NCBI GenBank assembly: GCA_009193035.1
Contig: SWDT01000095.1
Location: forward strand, 124,001 to 188,000
Source: Halicephalobus mephisto
Taxonomy: Eukaryota; Nematoda; Chromadorea; Rhabditida; Panagrolaimidae
Length of the DNA: 64,000 nt
Direction: 5' to 3'
Shown piece after piece: positions 11,277 to 22,174 of this stretch. Within the stretch, counting starts at the first letter, position 1, and each line of letters starts with the position of its first letter. A model generated the notes under the pieces. That model was not told the DNA's origin and made no database searches. It saw only the letters and a list, made by a program, of their open reading frames with translations. Position numbers and translations under genes: made by a program.

Positions 11277-12336
11277 TTAGACATGTTGGATCTTGCTGTT
11301 GTCCTCTTCTAGAATCGTCTCCAGATCAGTGACGATGTAGGCCGGTGGAGGACTTGGAGAATTGAGGTCGATTTCGTCATAAGTCGGTGGAAGGGAGTTG
11401 ACGTAAGCCTTGGTTTGTTCGTGCTTATACGAGGGCAACATCAACTGCGGTTTTTGTTGTTGTTGATAGAACCGTTCCAACAAAGAGAACGAAAGAATTG
11501 ACGGTTCTTCAACTGGTTTGGCTAAAATATGTAAAAATGAAAATTTTTATAAAGCACTCTCAACACGAATGTTTATAACTTTCTTGTCGAGACCCAAAGT
11601 TAGAAAATTTTTTTCATAGTTATAGTATTTTAAAAAAGTAAATTTTTATAAAGCACTCTCAGCACGAATGTTTATAACTTTCTTGTCGAGACCCAAAGTT
11701 GGAAAATTTCAATATTTATGTAATTTTATTCATTTTTAGTTATAATTATACTTTTTTAAAGTTTAAAAATGAACTTTTTTGAAATTCTTTCGACAAAAAT
11801 TTTTGGAACTTGATAGAAACTAAAGTATTTTCTTTGACAACTTTGATTTTGTGAAATGATTTACGTATTCTTTCACAATTTCGTAATTAATCATATATTG
11901 TAAAAAAATTAATTTTTTTTAAAATTTGAACAACTTTTGTAACAATTTTGGTTTTTTGATAATAGTGATTTCGTGATTACTTTTTACAACTATATCTTGT
12001 CCAGATAGATCTGGAACTTTTGGACTTGGATATATGAGATTCGAAAATTTCTCTCCACCTAGAAGGCTCGTGGTTATATATGAAAGTACTCATATATGCC
12101 AGAAACCACAACTGACGTCACTACATCTCTCGAAAATGAATTTGTTTTTATTTGTAAAATTAAAATTTATTTTTCGACTTACGTAAATTTTTTTTTCGTG
12201 GAAGAACATCCAAATGTTTGTGGACGTTTTTCTTGAGCCGCTTTTCGTAGACCCCCTTGACCACCTTAGTGACGAGGAACAAGGTAGTGAAGACACACAA
12301 GGCGAAGAGAACACACAATCCGATGACGAACAACAT
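11277..12336 (-). CDS. Small single-pass membrane protein with two PPxY motifs
   Basis: Minus-strand exons 12336..12183 and 11521..11277 join in phase 1 and give 132 aa. The first ~22 residues are a hydrophobic membrane segment (MLFVIGLCVLFALCVFTTLF), followed at once by a basic stretch (KRLKKNVHKH), so the tail is probably cytoplasmic. The tail is Pro/Gln-rich and carries LPPTYDEID (PPTY) and PSPPPAYIV (PPAY), two PPxY motifs. By family knowledge PPxY binds WW domains, as in adaptors for NEDD4-type ubiquitin ligases. The 661-nt intron contains two ~100-bp tandem repeats. A CTGTTCAG acceptor lies 6 bp before the ATG, consistent with trans-splicing or an upstream 5'UTR exon. I do not recognise an orthologue. 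Confidence 0.75.
11545..11715. repeat. Two tandem ~100-bp copies in an intron
   Basis: The block TTTTTATAAAGCACTCTCAA...CTTTCTTGTCGAGACCCAAAG occurs twice, starting at about 11548 and 11648. It resembles the CTCAACACGA repeat at 5.6 kb. Confidence 0.8.
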
Positions 12337-13104
12337 TGTTTGCTGAACAGTTGAGATTAATTAAGGATTGCTTCATTGCAGAAATTATCGAGCCAATGAT
12401 AAGGAAAACCACTTTGGACAATATCCTCATTAAAAAGGAAATGTTGAAAATTTTAAAGTTATAGTTATACGAATTTTTTCTTCCAGGATAGTGACTAATC
12501 CAAACAACTTTTGGACACTATCCTGACAATTTCTATTGATAGTAAAAATCGTCTGGATAGTGACTGATTTGAACGATTTTCCTCTTTTGGTAGACACTAT
12601 CCTGACAATTTCTATTAGTAGTAAAAATCGTCTGGATAGTGATTGGAAGAAACAATTTTAGAGACGGTCCAAGATTGCTTATTTAAACAGCATAGTATCT
12701 ACTTTTTAATTTTTTTCTAGCGATAGGAACCATAAAGATAATGACTGGTTTGGCCGATTTTTGAACACCATTCTAGCAATTTCCACTGCCTATACGAATT
12801 GTCTGGATAGTGACTGAATTAAATAACTTCTGTCCTTAGACACTATCTCGACAGTATGTATTACAAACACAAATTGCCAGGATAGTGACTGATTTGAACA
12901 ATTTTTTCCTTTTGATGGACACTATCCTGACAATTTCTATTGGTAGTAAAAATCGCCTGGATAGTGACTGATTTGAACAATTTTTTCCTTTTGGTGGACA
13001 CTATTCTGACAATTTCTATTGGTGGTAAAAATCGTCTGGATAGTGACTTGTTTCAAGGATTTTGGGAAAATTTTGTACATTGTTTTAAAGTTCTCCGATT
13101 ACTC
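12337..13104. repeat. Palindromic ACTATCC/GGATAGT repeat array 5
   Basis: From about 12410 to 13050 there are some seven inverted units, GGACACTATCCTGACAATTT...GGATAGTGACTGATTTG. The loops are often TTCTATTGGTAGTAAAAATC. Three copies near 12500-13030 are nearly identical. No coding signal is seen in this gap. Confidence 0.9.
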
Positions 13105-13365
13105 ACCTTCAAATTTCTTTCCTCGTACTTCTGTTGCCAATCTTACTGTAGGCCTTAGTTCATCCAGTGGGTACTCTTTTGGCCCTTATGAAAAGTTGTG
13201 ATCAGGCCAAATTTGAGCGGCGGTTTTCCGGCACTTGGTGGCCGGGGCAATTAATGGAGTCAACTTGACGGAAATTGATTCAGATACTAGTCCGAATAGC
13301 GGACTATCCTTGGGCTTACGGGGCTGGAGAGGAGTCTGGGTTCTCGAATGGGTCGCCAAGTTGAA
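13105..13365 (-). pseudogene. Coding-like exon interrupted by an in-frame TAA
   Basis: On the minus strand, an acceptor TCTCACTTAG and a donor GTGAGT bound 261 nt of near-normal base composition. Read with two leading bases, the frame is open (TPLQPRKPKDSPLFGLVSES ...) except for one TAA at about 13187. It then stays open (PKEYPLDELRPTVRLATEV) to the donor. In AT-rich DNA such a long near-open frame suggests former or actual coding use. It could be a decayed exon, a 5'UTR exon of the PPxY gene, or a true C-terminus at the TAA. I could not build a phase-consistent gene. Confidence 0.3.
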
Positions 13366-14762
13366 GACTAAGTGAGAACAGTTACGACAAAAAATAAATT
13401 GAAATCTAAAAAGTCAAATTTCAGTTGGAATTTGAAAAAATCGAATAAGTTTGGCGAGACAGAACGGGGCTTTACATACTAACTGGGAGTCGAAAAAGAT
13501 TAGTGAATTCATGATCACAATCGTCGTCAATTCTGATGTTTGGTCCAGTACACGTGAACTTGATTATTTCCGAAAAAATTCAACGCCAAATTTGAAATAA
13601 ATTTAAATTTTTTCTTGTTTTAATACAATGAGAACAATCATAGTATCGTAAAAATTAAAAATAAACTTTCGTATGAAATTGTTTCAAAATAAATTTTCAG
13701 AATTTTCTAGAAATTTTAGAAATTCAAAATTTTTAAAATTCGAAATTTCAAAAATGTTTTATTTAAATTTTTACTGAATTCTGGAAATTTCTGAAATTTT
13801 CGAATGTTTTCAGAATCTTCCGCTGGATTCTGGAAATTTCCAAAAATGTTCATAAAATTCCAGAAATTTCAACTTTTTTCATTAAATTCTAAAATTTCAA
13901 AAATCTTCATAAATTTTTAATTGAATAAATTTAAAGAACCTTAAAACGATGATTTCTGAATCAATAAGGTCTCACTCGGACCAGTGGAAACCGGCAAAAG
14001 AGCAGTCTGAAGATATTCAGTGAGATATCGGGCCATGAAAGGTCACGAGATATGCAAAGTAAACGAAAATTGATGTCAATTTTTTATGTGAAAAATATTA
14101 ATTTTTGTTTCAAAAACGTAAACATCGACGAAAACATGGAATCTGGAATGCTGAAAAAAACAAAATAATGTAAATCCGGCCGACAATGATTAAAGTACAG
14201 TTGTCAAGTAGTTCAAACACAGTTCAATACTTTTAACAACAATCTGGATAGTGTCCAAAACTTTTCCGAAATTGTCTTTTTTCAGTCATTATCCTGGTTC
14301 CTTCTGTGGATGGGAGAAAATTACATGGATAGTGACTAAAAGAAACAATCTTGGAATTTTCTTTGGACACTATCCCAGTAATTTCTGCTGTTAATAGAAA
14401 TTGTCAAGATAGTGACTGAAAAAGACAATTTCGGGAAAGTTTTGAACACTATCTCAGTAATTTCTACAATCAGTAGAAATCGTCAAGATAGTGCCTGAAA
14501 AAGACAATTTCGAGAAACTTTTGGACACTATCTCAGTTATTTCTACAATCAGTAGAAATCGTCAAGATAGTGATTGAAAAAGACAATTTCGAGAAAGTTT
14601 TGGACACTGTTCAAGATTAATTTTTAAAATATAATCTTTAGTCTTCTAATCACTTTCCATCATTTCAGAAAATAGTAAATTAGAAATGACATAAAATCAA
14701 AACAACTAGTTAGATGGTTTCAGAAGCAGAAAACCTTGTGACGAAATCCGCGAAGAACTTAC
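13366..14762. other. Mostly non-coding, with possible small exons and palindromic array 6
   Basis: On the minus strand, about 13488-13561 reads TCTGPNIRIDDDCDHEF before a GTTAGT donor. About 13965-14030 has a short open frame (MARYLTEYLQTALLPV) after no clear acceptor. These are weak hints of a decayed or undetected gene. From about 14240 to 14610 lies palindromic array 6. Confidence 0.3.
14240..14610. repeat. Palindromic ACTATCC/GGATAGT repeat array 6
   Basis: About four inverted units of GGACACTATC...CAAGATAGTGACTGAAAA occur here. Loops contain AGTAATTTCTACAATCAGTA. This is the last copy of the family I see; none appears beyond ~14.6 kb. Confidence 0.85.
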
Positions 14763-14903
14763 ACTTCTATGTATCGCCGATTTCGTCGAACAGAATTTTC
14801 GCAAATTTCTTCTTTTAACAATAAACCGGCATTCGACGTCAAATCTGCACGTCTCCAATGTGTCAGATCATTCTTCACAAATTGGGATTTCCCCGTGAAC
14901 GAA
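14763..14903 (-). other. Isolated coding-like exon
   Basis: On the minus strand a TATAG acceptor and GTGTAAGT donor bound 141 nt. They are open in one frame (KSQFVKNDLTHWRRADLTSN ... EEICENSVRRNRRYIEV). Composition and codon use look coding. I cannot link it in phase to the fragments at 13.1-14.0 kb with confidence, and no homologous family is recognised. Confidence 0.3.
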
Positions 14904-15720
14904 CTATAGAAAAACGACAGAAGGTATAATGTGAAATTTTAAAAGAAGGTGGCTGGTGAAGACCCCAAAAAACGAAAAAATTTGATTTATGAAGTTTGAA
15001 GAAAGTTGTTTTTCGAGTTAGATCAGTTCTCGATCGACAAACACAAAGATCAGGTACTCGTTACGAACAGGGTTAATTTTCAACTCTGAAACTTCAGTCA
15101 CAAATAGTTCAGATTATTTCTTTCAAATAAAATTAAAAAATATAAAAATATAAAAATTAAAATTAATATTTTTATAAAAAAAAAAACAAAATTTTTAAAA
15201 ATCAAAAAATTACTTTTAATAAATTTTTTAAAAATCGAAAAAAAACAAAAAATTAAAATTCAATAATAAATTAGTTAATAATTATAAAATATTTTTTTAT
15301 AAAAATTTGAAATTTTTTAATGATAGTTAAATAAATTTAAAAATCTCAAATTTTAGAGTTCTTTGATTTTCGAAAAATGATTAGAAAGTGAATTATGATA
15401 TTATGAAGTAGAATTAAACAATTATTTTATAAAAAAAAGTCGATTTTTAATTACGAAATTTAGCGTTTTGTCTTTCATGATCAAAATTATCAATTTTTGG
15501 ACTAATTTAAATTTGAAAATCGACAAATTCAAATTTTTCAATTAAAATTTGGAAATAAAAAAACCCAAATTTAAAATTTGAAATTTAAAAAATTAATATT
15601 TTTGATTTTCGAACATATTAAGATTTGTCTCCGAGTGACGTTTGGTGTTTTGTTTTTTTTGCCAAAGTTCGTTTCGTGGTTCGTTTTCTAAAATCAGTTC
15701 TGCACCGTCTTCGTTTCGCA
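14904..15720. other. AT-rich intergenic region
   Basis: I see no gene. The region 15130-15620 is almost pure A/T with phased A- and T-runs. It probably includes the promoter of the ZC3HC1-like gene. Confidence 0.5.
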
Positions 15721-17138
15721 ATGTCCACACTTTCCAATCCTTCAGAAACCTCTTCTCCATCAGATTTCTGCACCAAATTGAAGGAAAAAGTAGATGCTGT
15801 TTTCGAATCTCTGCAATCAGTGCCCACGGCATTGCCTCCTCTCAGAAGAAAACGAGTGGCTGTGGACATCCAACACGCCGAGTACATGGCCAGATTAGAA
15901 TCGTTCAATAAAGTGGTGAGTCAATTTCGATTGTTTAAAAATATTCAAAAATCACGTAAGATGTTAGAAAAAATTCAGTAATTATTTAGAATATTTATTC
16001 TCAGCAAATAGCTAATTGAAGAGTTTTGAAATTTATAAATAATGTTTATTCCTAAAATGTTAAAGTTTATGTTCGTAAAAAGCCATTCAAGTAACGAAAA
16101 TATTCCTTACATCATTGTGGAAATCTTTAGAGAAAATAGTTCATAGGTACATTCGATGCAATCGGAATGCCAAATTTATGAAGATGCTTGTGAATTTTCT
16201 TAGAGGAAATTTCAAAGAAAACCCAGCTATAGGTTATATAACACTAGCTTGGGAAAGTTTATATATGGAATTTATGTTTTTTAGCCTGGACGATGGTTCT
16301 TACTTCCTGAAAGCGTGAGTCCGGTGAATCTCGCTGTTCATGGGTGGGGTGCCTTCAATGAATCCACAGTCAAGTGTGGAGAATGTGGAGGATTCCTCAG
16401 CGTCAAAGTACCAGCTCCAGACGTGAGTAGTCCCAAGGCCACCGGATTCGCTGTCAAGTTTGTTTTTTCAAAATACTTTTTTGATTTTGATTTTTAGGTA
16501 CATCACGAACAACATGCGTTCTGCCCATGGTAATTCTTGTCGATGGCACTCGAAAGAACCAGCCAGGATTCCGGAAGAAGGCTATAATCTACTGGACGCT
16601 TTTTCGAAAATTAAGAACTTTTTCAAAAGACCTGGCATACAAGTCCCCAAAATCGTCTCCAAAAATCCCGATGGGGATTTTCTTCTTGAAGACCCAGTCA
16701 GAGTAGATTTGGCCGATTTGCTAGAGGAAGATGAGAATGCTTGTTTACTTGGACTATATGGATGGCTTCCAGATCCAGCTTCAAGAATCCAGAATGATGG
16801 CCTAAAATGTCGGTTTTGTGCTTCAAGAGTCGCTATCAAGCCTTATTCATTGCCGACGGACTTTCATCCGATCAGATTTCATCAAAGATACTGTCCGATC
16901 AAAAGTAATACTCAATCGCATGTTGTAAACATTGTATTAAAGGCGTTGGCTAACAAGGCAAGTTATTTTGGACTTTTTGTTTTATAATTATTTTCGTTTT
17001 TAGCCAAGCAAAAGCCTCATTGAAAATCTCCGAAGATCAATAGGATTTGTTGATGAATTCCAGATTGTTAAACGAAGGAAACAAAGTCCAGAAGAAAAAT
17101 TGCCAGATGTTGAACAACGATCTCCAGTACCGGGTTGA
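15721..17138 (+). CDS. ZC3HC1: ZC3HC1/NIPA-like C3HC zinc-finger protein
   Basis: Exons 15721..15915, 16285..16457, 16498..16957 and 17004..17138 (phases 0, 2, 0) give 320 aa. The C3HC domain is clear: YMARLESF, RWFLLPES, NLAVHGWGAF, VKCGECGG (CxxC), then AHGNSCRWH (His/Cys pair). The second, Rsm1-type half has GLYGWLPD, LKCRFCASR (CxxC) and RFHQRYCP. In animals NIPA/ZC3HC1 is a nuclear protein, an F-box-like SCF adaptor and a nuclear-basket partner of TPR. The third intron begins with GC (ACAAG|GCAAGT). This is needed for frame, since the nearby GT choice runs into a stop. The tail is basic (VKRRKQSPEEK). The next gene starts ~107 bp downstream, which suggests an operon. Confidence 0.85.
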
Positions 17139-17244
17139 TTTGATAAATTTTTGATTATTAAAAATTGGATTGAATTTTGATATGGTTTTTTTCCATAATT
17201 TTATCTTACTGTAGTTGTTTTTTATTTATTAATTGGTATATAGG
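17139..17244 (+). promoter_or_regulatory. Probable operon intercistronic spacer
   Basis: Only 106 bp separate the ZC3HC1 stop from the next ATG. The spacer is T-rich, contains ATTAAA about 18 bp after the stop, and ends in a TATATAG acceptor one base before the ATG. This is the usual layout for SL2-type trans-splicing in nematodes. The inference would need RNA evidence. Confidence 0.5.
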
Positions 17245-18247
17245 ATGGATGATGTGTTATTTGGAAGCAGTGAATCTGAGGATGTCTCCAGTGAAGAGGA
17301 GATCCCTTCAATGTTGGATCTCCCGGATAATCTGACATATCGATGGCCGAAAAATATTGTTGAAATTGGAGAAACTTCTGTTCCAGAAGAACTTTCAAAT
17401 AGAAAAATCCGTAAGTTTACTGCAAAATTTAAAATTTAAAAAAGTTAATTTTAGAATTGAAACTTCACAAAGCTTCAGACAAGATTTGTGCTTTTGGATC
17501 AATGGGAAATACGAGGATATGCTGTGTTGTGTAAGTTTGACCAAATGTGGTGCATGTGTATTTATGGGGATTTGTTTAGGATGACTCCAGTTAACGAATC
17601 AGATCAAGAAGACTTTGAAGCAGGCATTTCTGTAATTGGATTTTTTCGAACTTTTTAAATGAAAGTTTTAGGTGAAACTGAAGGGAGCCACATATGTCAG
17701 TGAGATTGCTTTAAGAGACTGTATTCAGAGTATGATTCCTAGTGCTAGATTGAAGAGAGTAAGAATTGAGAATTGATTTACTTTTGGTGATGGAAAAGTT
17801 TCAGACATTTATCGATATTGCATTCCATGTCTATTCTGATGCAGGTAGTGTAGTTCCAACTGCATTGATGACAGTTTTGTTTGCGTTGACAGCTTCAAGG
17901 GTTGATGTGAAGGGAATCGTTACGTGTGCTACTGTTTTGATAACGCCAGAAGAGGATCTGATTGTAAATCCTACTAAAGAAGAAGAACAGAAAGCTCGAG
18001 ACAAGATTCCAGGATATGCCTATGTGACAGCTATGAAGATTATGAAAGATGATCATGTTAGTTTTTGGTTTTTATTTTTTTTTTGAAGGTTATATTTTAG
18101 GTTCGTTGGTGGGATGTTGAAGGTCTCCCGAAAGCATCTCAAGTGTGCAAAGCTATGTCCAAAGCCACCCATGAAGCTTCAGGTCTTTACTCTCATATGG
18201 CTGCAGTCGTTCAAAAGCTAATAGAAAATGGAGAGGGTGAAATTTGA
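17245..18247 (+). CDS. RNase PH-like exosome subunit (MTR3/RRP46 class)
   Basis: Exons 17245..17410, 17455..17530, 17580..17631, 17672..17758, 17805..18056 and 18101..18247 join in phase (1, 2, 0, 0, 0) and give 259 aa. After an acidic N-terminus (SESEDVSSEEE), the RNase PH fold shows as KICAFGSMGNTRICCVV (strand pair), AFHVYSDAGSVVPTAL and LIVNPTKEEEQKA (the D/N-PT-x-E-E signature of exosome RNase PH proteins). Basic phosphate-binding and catalytic residues of bacterial RNase PH are not evident, as expected for the structural eukaryotic ring subunits. The ring acts in nuclear and cytoplasmic 3'-5' RNA decay and processing. The SDAGS and NPT motifs fit RRP46 or MTR3; I cannot choose between them. 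The 3' end converges within 62 bp of the lectin gene stop. Confidence 0.8.
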
Positions 18248-18308
18248 AGGTTTGAGAATTTATTGTTGAGTTTTTTATATTTTCGATAAATAATTCTGAT
18301 TTAGTTTA

Positions 18309-21300
18309 TTACAAAGGCTTTTGGCAAATGTAACCTGAATAAGGTTTGATGGCGTCGTGGGAGGACCAGGTTCCGTCGATGTTTAGGGCTGCACAGTAGT
18401 AAGGGATGGAGGTGGAAAGTTGGGGTTCATTGTCCCCCCAGTGGACATAGTCAAAAGGGGTGTAATCGGCCCAGGACCAAGTTATGATTTCGTTTCCGGT
18501 GTAGAAATTTGAACAAAGGCCGATGGCTGCTTGAAACACTTTTGCCGTTAAATTGACTAAAAAAATTTAAAAATTAATAAAGTTAGAAAAAAATTTTTGT
18601 AAAATAAATTAATTATAAAAAATGAATTTTTGTAAAATAAATTAATTATAAAAAATAAATTTTTGTAAAATAAATTAATTTTAAAAAATAAATTTTTGTA
18701 AAATAAATTAATTTTAAAAAATAAGTTTTTGTAAAATAAATAAATTTAAAAAAAATGAATTTTTGTAAAATATTACTTACATCCAAGTGTTACACTTGTT
18801 TGGTAATTGTGGATGGAAGCTATGTGACTTTCATTTCCGAGATTTTTACACTCTATTTCGGCTTCGCTGATGGTAGCGTTCTGGACGATGAGCTAAATTT
18901 GAAGTTTATTATTATATAAAATAGTAAATTTATAAAGAAATTATTTTTTAAAAAACATAATTTAATGAAAATTTTCAGAATTCTCCAGAATCCAGCAGGA
19001 AGTTTTTAAATTTCTAAAATTTTCCAGAATTTATCGAAAATTTTCAGAATTTTTCAAAATCTAGTAAGATGTTTTTAAATTTTTAGAATCTTCCAAAATT
19101 TAAAAATTTCCAAGAATATCTTGGGAATTTTTAGAATTCTGCAGGATTGAAGAGAAACTTTCGGAACCGCGGATTCTGGAAATTTCTGAGTTCAGAAATC
19201 AGCGTCGGAACAATTCCATAAAAACCAGTGAAGCCACTAGAACGACAATTTGTATTTTATATTTTATTTATAATTATATTTTATATTTTATTTATAATTA
19301 TATTTTATTTTTTATTTATAATCATATTTTATTTTTTATTTATATTTGTAACTGTCTTACAAATACGATTTTACATAATTGAATGTTCTATTATTGTTGT
19401 TCTAATTTCGATGATATTTTTAGACAATTTAAAGGTGCATTTCTGACAGAAATTCATTGATCATATGCACAAAAATAATTAAATAGTAAAATCTGCATTA
19501 AATTAGGATTTCGATGACAGATGAATCGGATTTTCAAATGTCAAATGTCAAATTAAGATTTATCACGGATTCTCAGAACTCGACAATGACGTTTTCAGAG
19601 TTTCGTTGCAGCAGTCAGTAAACGACAAAAATGAACTTAATATCAAGTAGTACAAAATAAGCAATTGCACTTTGTTATTGTTTCTGTACTTCATTCTTAC
19701 TTTGTATTGTATTCTGTATCATAAAATACAAATACAAATACAAAGTACAATTGTTTATTTTGTTCTACACAAAAAAGCGTAATTTTTAGCCCGGTAACAA
19801 TTACGAAATGTGACACAATTTTCATATTTTTTATAAATATTTAGTATTTGTGACGGAAAATATAATTTAATAGTGACGATTTGCATTTGTTATTCAACCA
19901 AAAGTTACACTTTTTTGTGTGTTGATATCGGTGGATTGTATATGATATATGGATACATTAAAAAGGCTCTGATTTATTAGATAGTTTATATTCAATGTAT
20001 AGTTCCATTAAGTTCACACAAAAAGCATAATTTTTAATTCAGTAACAATTATGAAATGTGACACAATTTTCATATTTTTCATAAATATTTAGTATTTGTG
20101 ACGAAAAATATAAATAATAGTGACGATTTCCATTTTTCACTAAGATAAAAATCACGCTTTTCTGTGGTTTCACTGATAAAAACAGTTATTTCTGAATTTT
20201 AATAGAATTATTATTTTTAAAAATTAAATAAGTAAAAAAGTTATTTTTCATTTCGTCAATATAAAACTTTCCATATCAATTACCGTATACTGTATGAAAC
20301 TATTTTGTGTGCAGAAAGTTTTAATAATTTTAAATAACTTGTCTGTGATTACGGTAATAATTGCAAATTTTTAAAATTTGATTGTTTTTTTGATTTAAAA
20401 AACTAACTTTTAAAATTTAATTGTTTTTTTGATTTAAAAAACTAATTTTTAAAATTTGATTGTTTTTTTAATTTAAAAAACTAACTTTGTAACATTGATC
20501 GTCGATTTTCATCCATTCTGGATCACAGCTTAGAGACGGAGTAGTGGTAGGTTTAGTGGGGGCCGGAGTAGTGATTTCAACTTTGGGGACTTCACAAACG
20601 TAAGGGTAAGCTTCGTAACAATTGTCATTGTACCATAATCCGTAAAAATCGACAGAAACACAACCTGTTTCAGAAGTGTCGTTGATGGGTTGACCCGGAG
20701 CCCAATCGAAAAATGTTGTCTGAGATCCGTTATCAGAATTAGTCCATCCAAATCCCAGAAGATCGTTGACGCCAATCCAGTATGTGTTTTCTTTATTGAT
20801 CCCAAACACTTCTTTGGCTGTTTCTAAAATTACATTTTTAAAAATATTTTTATGAAAAAATTTAGAAATTAATAATTTCGAAAATATTTTGAATTTTTAG
20901 ATCAAACACAATTTTGACTTAAATTTTCTAAAAAAATAAATTTTTTAAAACTAATTTGTGGACGTATTCGAAAATTACGTCAACAACAAATATTTAATAA
21001 AAAGTAAACGATCTTCTGCACGAAAAAACACATCTTTTGGTTCAGTAACAAATGCAAATCGTCACTATTATTTGTAATTTTCGTCACAAATGTCAAATAT
21101 TTATGAAAAATGTGACTACCGTGTTACATTTCGTAATTATTACTGAATTAAAAATTATGCTTTTTTGTGTGAACTTAATGGAACTATACATTGAATATAA
21201 AGTATCTAATAAATCAGAGCCTTTTTAATGTATCCATATATCATATACAATCCACCGATATCAACACACAAAAAAGTGTAACTTTTGGTTGAATAACAAA

Positions 21301-22174
21301 TGCAAATCGTCACTATTAAATTATATTTTTCGTCACAAATACTAAATATTTATGAAAAATATGAAAATTGTGTCACATTTCGTAATTGTTACTGAATTAA
21401 AAATTACGCTTTTTGTGTTTTACCATAATTATGTAATATTTTTGAAATAATAATAATGTATTATTTTTTATATTTTACTTTGTCGTAATTCTTTATATTT
21501 ATTTTTTTATATGTTTGTTTAATTGCTGATGTTCGAGGGATCAGTAAAAAACTATTAAAAATCAATAATAAGAAGTTTTACTATTTTTAAATCCAATTCA
21601 GATCAGTTTCAATTTTGATCGTCAACTTTGATTTTTATATTTTCTCATATTAGTTCTGAAAAATCGCAAGTTGTGTTTTATATTATGAAAGTTGATGATC
21701 AAAATTCGAAATCAAAGTAAATAGTGAGAGTTCGAAGCTAATGTGCTAATGATCAATGTATCTTTTCAAACTATTTTTTACTTCGTATTTAATTTCTGTC
21801 AAAAATTTACATTATTTCATCCTCCACCTGCGTTCTCTATTTAGATTAATAATTTTAAAATTTTATAATTTTATAATTTTAAAATTTTATAATTAATTTT
21901 ATAATTTTATAATTTTATAATTTTAAAGTGTAAACTTACGTGAAACGAAGATGTTGACATATCCATTGGGTACAGTAATCAGATATCCATTGTTAAGGTT
22001 GCAGGTTTGTTCTGCGATCAAATACGGCTCAGGATAACTAGCTAACAACAAACAACTCCAGTTGCCAGTGCCCAATCCGTCCGGGATCGTGACGGTTCCA
22101 TCAGGACATCCTAGGACGGCCACAGATGACCTAATTTGGAGAACAAAGAAAATTCCAACAATCAAAAACTTCAT
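18309..22174 (-). CDS. Secreted protein with two C-type lectin-like domains
   Basis: Minus-strand exons 22174..21940, 20823..20486, 18892..18781 and 18556..18309 (phases 1, 0, 1) give 310 aa. The start is set at MKFLIVGIFFVLQIRSSVAV, a signal peptide. An upstream in-frame ATG at 22222 would add 16 residues. CTLD 1 (~residues 22-165) has paired Cys, YWIGVNDL, WAPGQPI, WYNDNCYEAYPYVCEV. A Thr/Pro linker (TTPAPTKPTTTPS) follows. CTLD 2 (~195-310) is less canonical, with HWGDNEPQ and a final YICQKPL. EPN/QPD-type sugar-binding residues are imperfect, so carbohydrate binding is uncertain. Nematode CTLD proteins are typically secreted from intestine or cuticle and are often infection-responsive. 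Introns 1 and 2 carry inverted ~400-bp repeats around exon 2. The minus-strand AATAAA overlaps the stop. Confidence 0.85.
18560..18778. repeat. Tandem ~39-bp AT-rich repeat filling a lectin intron
   Basis: Five to six copies of a unit close to AATTTTTGTAAAATAAATTA lie in the intron between lectin exons 3 and 4, occupying nearly all of it. Confidence 0.85.
18893..19766. other. Lectin intron 2, 3' part: AT-rich with simple repeats
   Basis: About 18950-19130 contains diverged TTTCCAGAATTT units. About 19240-19345 has four copies of a TATTTTATATTTTATTTATA-like unit. I see no coding content. Confidence 0.6.
19767..20167 (+). mobile_element. Composite TIR element, copy A, in lectin intron 2
   Basis: Two ~150-bp TIR units (ends CACAAAAAAGCGTAATTTTT and ACACTTTTTTGTGTG-like) flank a ~100-bp spacer containing ATATATGGATACATTAAAAA. 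The whole is the near reverse complement of 21021-21420. Confidence 0.75.
21021..21420 (-). mobile_element. Composite TIR element, copy B (inverted), in lectin intron 1
   Basis: Reverse complement of copy A over about 400 bp with few differences. For example, AATCAGAGCCTTTTTAATGT here matches ACATTAAAAAGGCTCTGATT there. Lectin exon 2 (20486..20823) lies in the ~850-bp interval between the copies. Confidence 0.75.

Noticed and set aside
12940..13201. Two short plus ORFs
   Set aside because: They are made of palindromic repeat units.
19228..19446. 72-codon plus ORF
   Set aside because: It is a translated TATTTTAT tandem repeat in a lectin intron.
20530..20805. 91-codon alternative-frame ORF in lectin exon 2
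   Set aside because: It is out of frame with the clear CTLD motifs on the same strand.
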